Shown piece after piece: positions 22,795 through 23,324 of a stretch of 23,324 nt of DNA. Below the pieces are notes generated by a model. That model worked only from the letters and a program-made list of their open reading frames with translations. It had not been told where the DNA came from and searched no databases. The position numbers were made by a program, and so were the translations under genes. Position 1 is the stretch's first letter, and the number at the start of each line of letters is the position of its first letter. Source of the stretch: Deltaproteobacteria bacterium (lineage in GTDB: Bacteria > Desulfobacterota > DSM-4660 > Desulfatiglandales > HGW-15); contig JAFDHB010000043.1 in NCBI GenBank assembly GCA_019308985.1, forward strand, positions 1 to 23,324, read 5' to 3'.

Positions 22795-23324
22795 TTAGCT
22801 GAGTATTTCCTCGAACAAATCCCGATATTCATTTACCATGCGGTTAAGGGAGAAAAGTCTCTCAACCTTTGACCGGTTGTATTCCCCCATTTCTTTCCTG
22901 AGATCGGCTGATTCGGCCAAAAAATTGATTTTTTCCGCAAAGGCGGCCACATCTCCCACCGGGCACAAAGCTCCTCCCTTGCCATCGTCCACCAGTTCTG
23001 GAATTGCCGAGCATTTGCTAGCCACTACCGGAAGACCACAGGCCATGGCTTCGGCCACTGCAAGGCCGAACCCTTCCCGAACAGTGGGCATCAACAAAAT
23101 GTCCATGGTTTGATAGCGCTCGGGCATTTTATTGAATGGCACAGCACCAATGGGCTTCAGACCCCGGCGAGCAGGCAGACGACCACGCCCACGCAGACCT
23201 TGCGTGTAAAAAATAGTTATGTTTTTATCCAACCGTTTGGCGATATCAGGTAACCAGTGGGCACCCTTGCGCCGGGTAAGATTCCCGCTAAACAATACGC
23301 GAATTTCTTTGCGTCCGACAGAAG
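22795..23324 (-). CDS. GT4-family glycosyltransferase, cut by window edge
   Basis: The C-terminal 175 or so residues of a GT-B retaining glycosyltransferase; the frame continues past the right edge, since SVGRKEIRV precedes LFSGNLTRRKG in the same phase. Visible parts are the strand-turn opening of the donor domain (FSGNLTRRKGAHWLPDIA), PFNKMPERYQTMDILLMPT, the E-x7-E site in EGFGLAVAEAMACGLPVVAS and SAIPELVDDGKGG. It should transfer a sugar from a nucleotide donor to a glycan or lipid-linked intermediate in the cytoplasm. It differs clearly from the GT4 at 17667-18881. The whole N-terminal domain is outside the window, so nothing can be said about its acceptor or its start. Confidence 0.88.
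   Translation of the reverse strand, partial: SVGRKEIRVLFSGNLTRRKGAHWLPDIAKRLDKNITIFYTQGLRGRGRLPARRGLKPIGAVPFNKMPERYQTMDILLMPTVREGFGLAVAEAMACGLPVVASKCSAIPELVDDGKGGALCPVGDVAAFAEKINFLAESADLRKEMGEYNRSKVERLFSLNRMVNEYRDLFEEILS

Overview
The window looks like a chromosomal cell-surface glycosylation region from a Gram-negative bacterium, most likely Desulfobacterota (the former Deltaproteobacteria). The organism call is an inference. It rests on a PilR-type sigma-54 activator next to a Geobacter-like pilin gene with a -24/-12 promoter, and on the many TPR-tailed membrane glycosyltransferases that are typical of that group. No rRNA, tRNA, CRISPR array, transposase or phage gene is visible.

Left part (1-2723). 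After a gene-poor edge with an intrinsic terminator and a small palindrome come pilR (456-1850) and pilA (2274-2654). The 423-base spacer between them holds two direct repeats 21 bp apart, a good sigma-54 promoter, and a near-perfect anti-Shine-Dalgarno complement far upstream of the pilA start. A strong terminator follows pilA.

Centre, plus strand (2745-15619). A TMTC-like GT-C/TPR protein is followed by a tightly packed run: a GT9 (heptosyltransferase-like) enzyme, a GtrA-type flippase, a polyprenyl-phosphate GT2, two tandem DUF2723/TPR proteins (the family of animal TMEM260), an unlisted 57-codon ORF and a YfhO-type GT-C protein. Starts and stops overlap as ATGA, TTGA, TAATG and TAATG. A degenerate stretch and a small membrane TPR protein end this part.

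Right part, minus strand (23324 to 15665). In transcription order: a GT4 enzyme cut by the window edge, a SAM methyltransferase, a PMT/ArnT-like GT-C protein, a second polyprenyl-phosphate GT2, another GT4, and a second TMTC-like gene split by a one-base frameshift. A 145-bp imperfect palindrome and a REP-like hairpin lie in the spacers. The two gene sets converge around 15620-15664.

Working model (inference): the two GT2 enzymes charge the lipid carrier with a sugar in the cytoplasm, GtrA helps move it across the inner membrane, and six GT-C proteins use it in the periplasm. Four of the six have, or had, TPR tails that could hold acceptor proteins. The linked, Thr/Ser-rich type IV pilin is one plausible acceptor. 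GT9, GT4 and methyltransferase genes would build or modify a glycan on the cytoplasmic side. This resembles the CsbB-GtcA-YfhO three-component systems, but here bacterial relatives of animal protein O-mannosyltransferases are also present.
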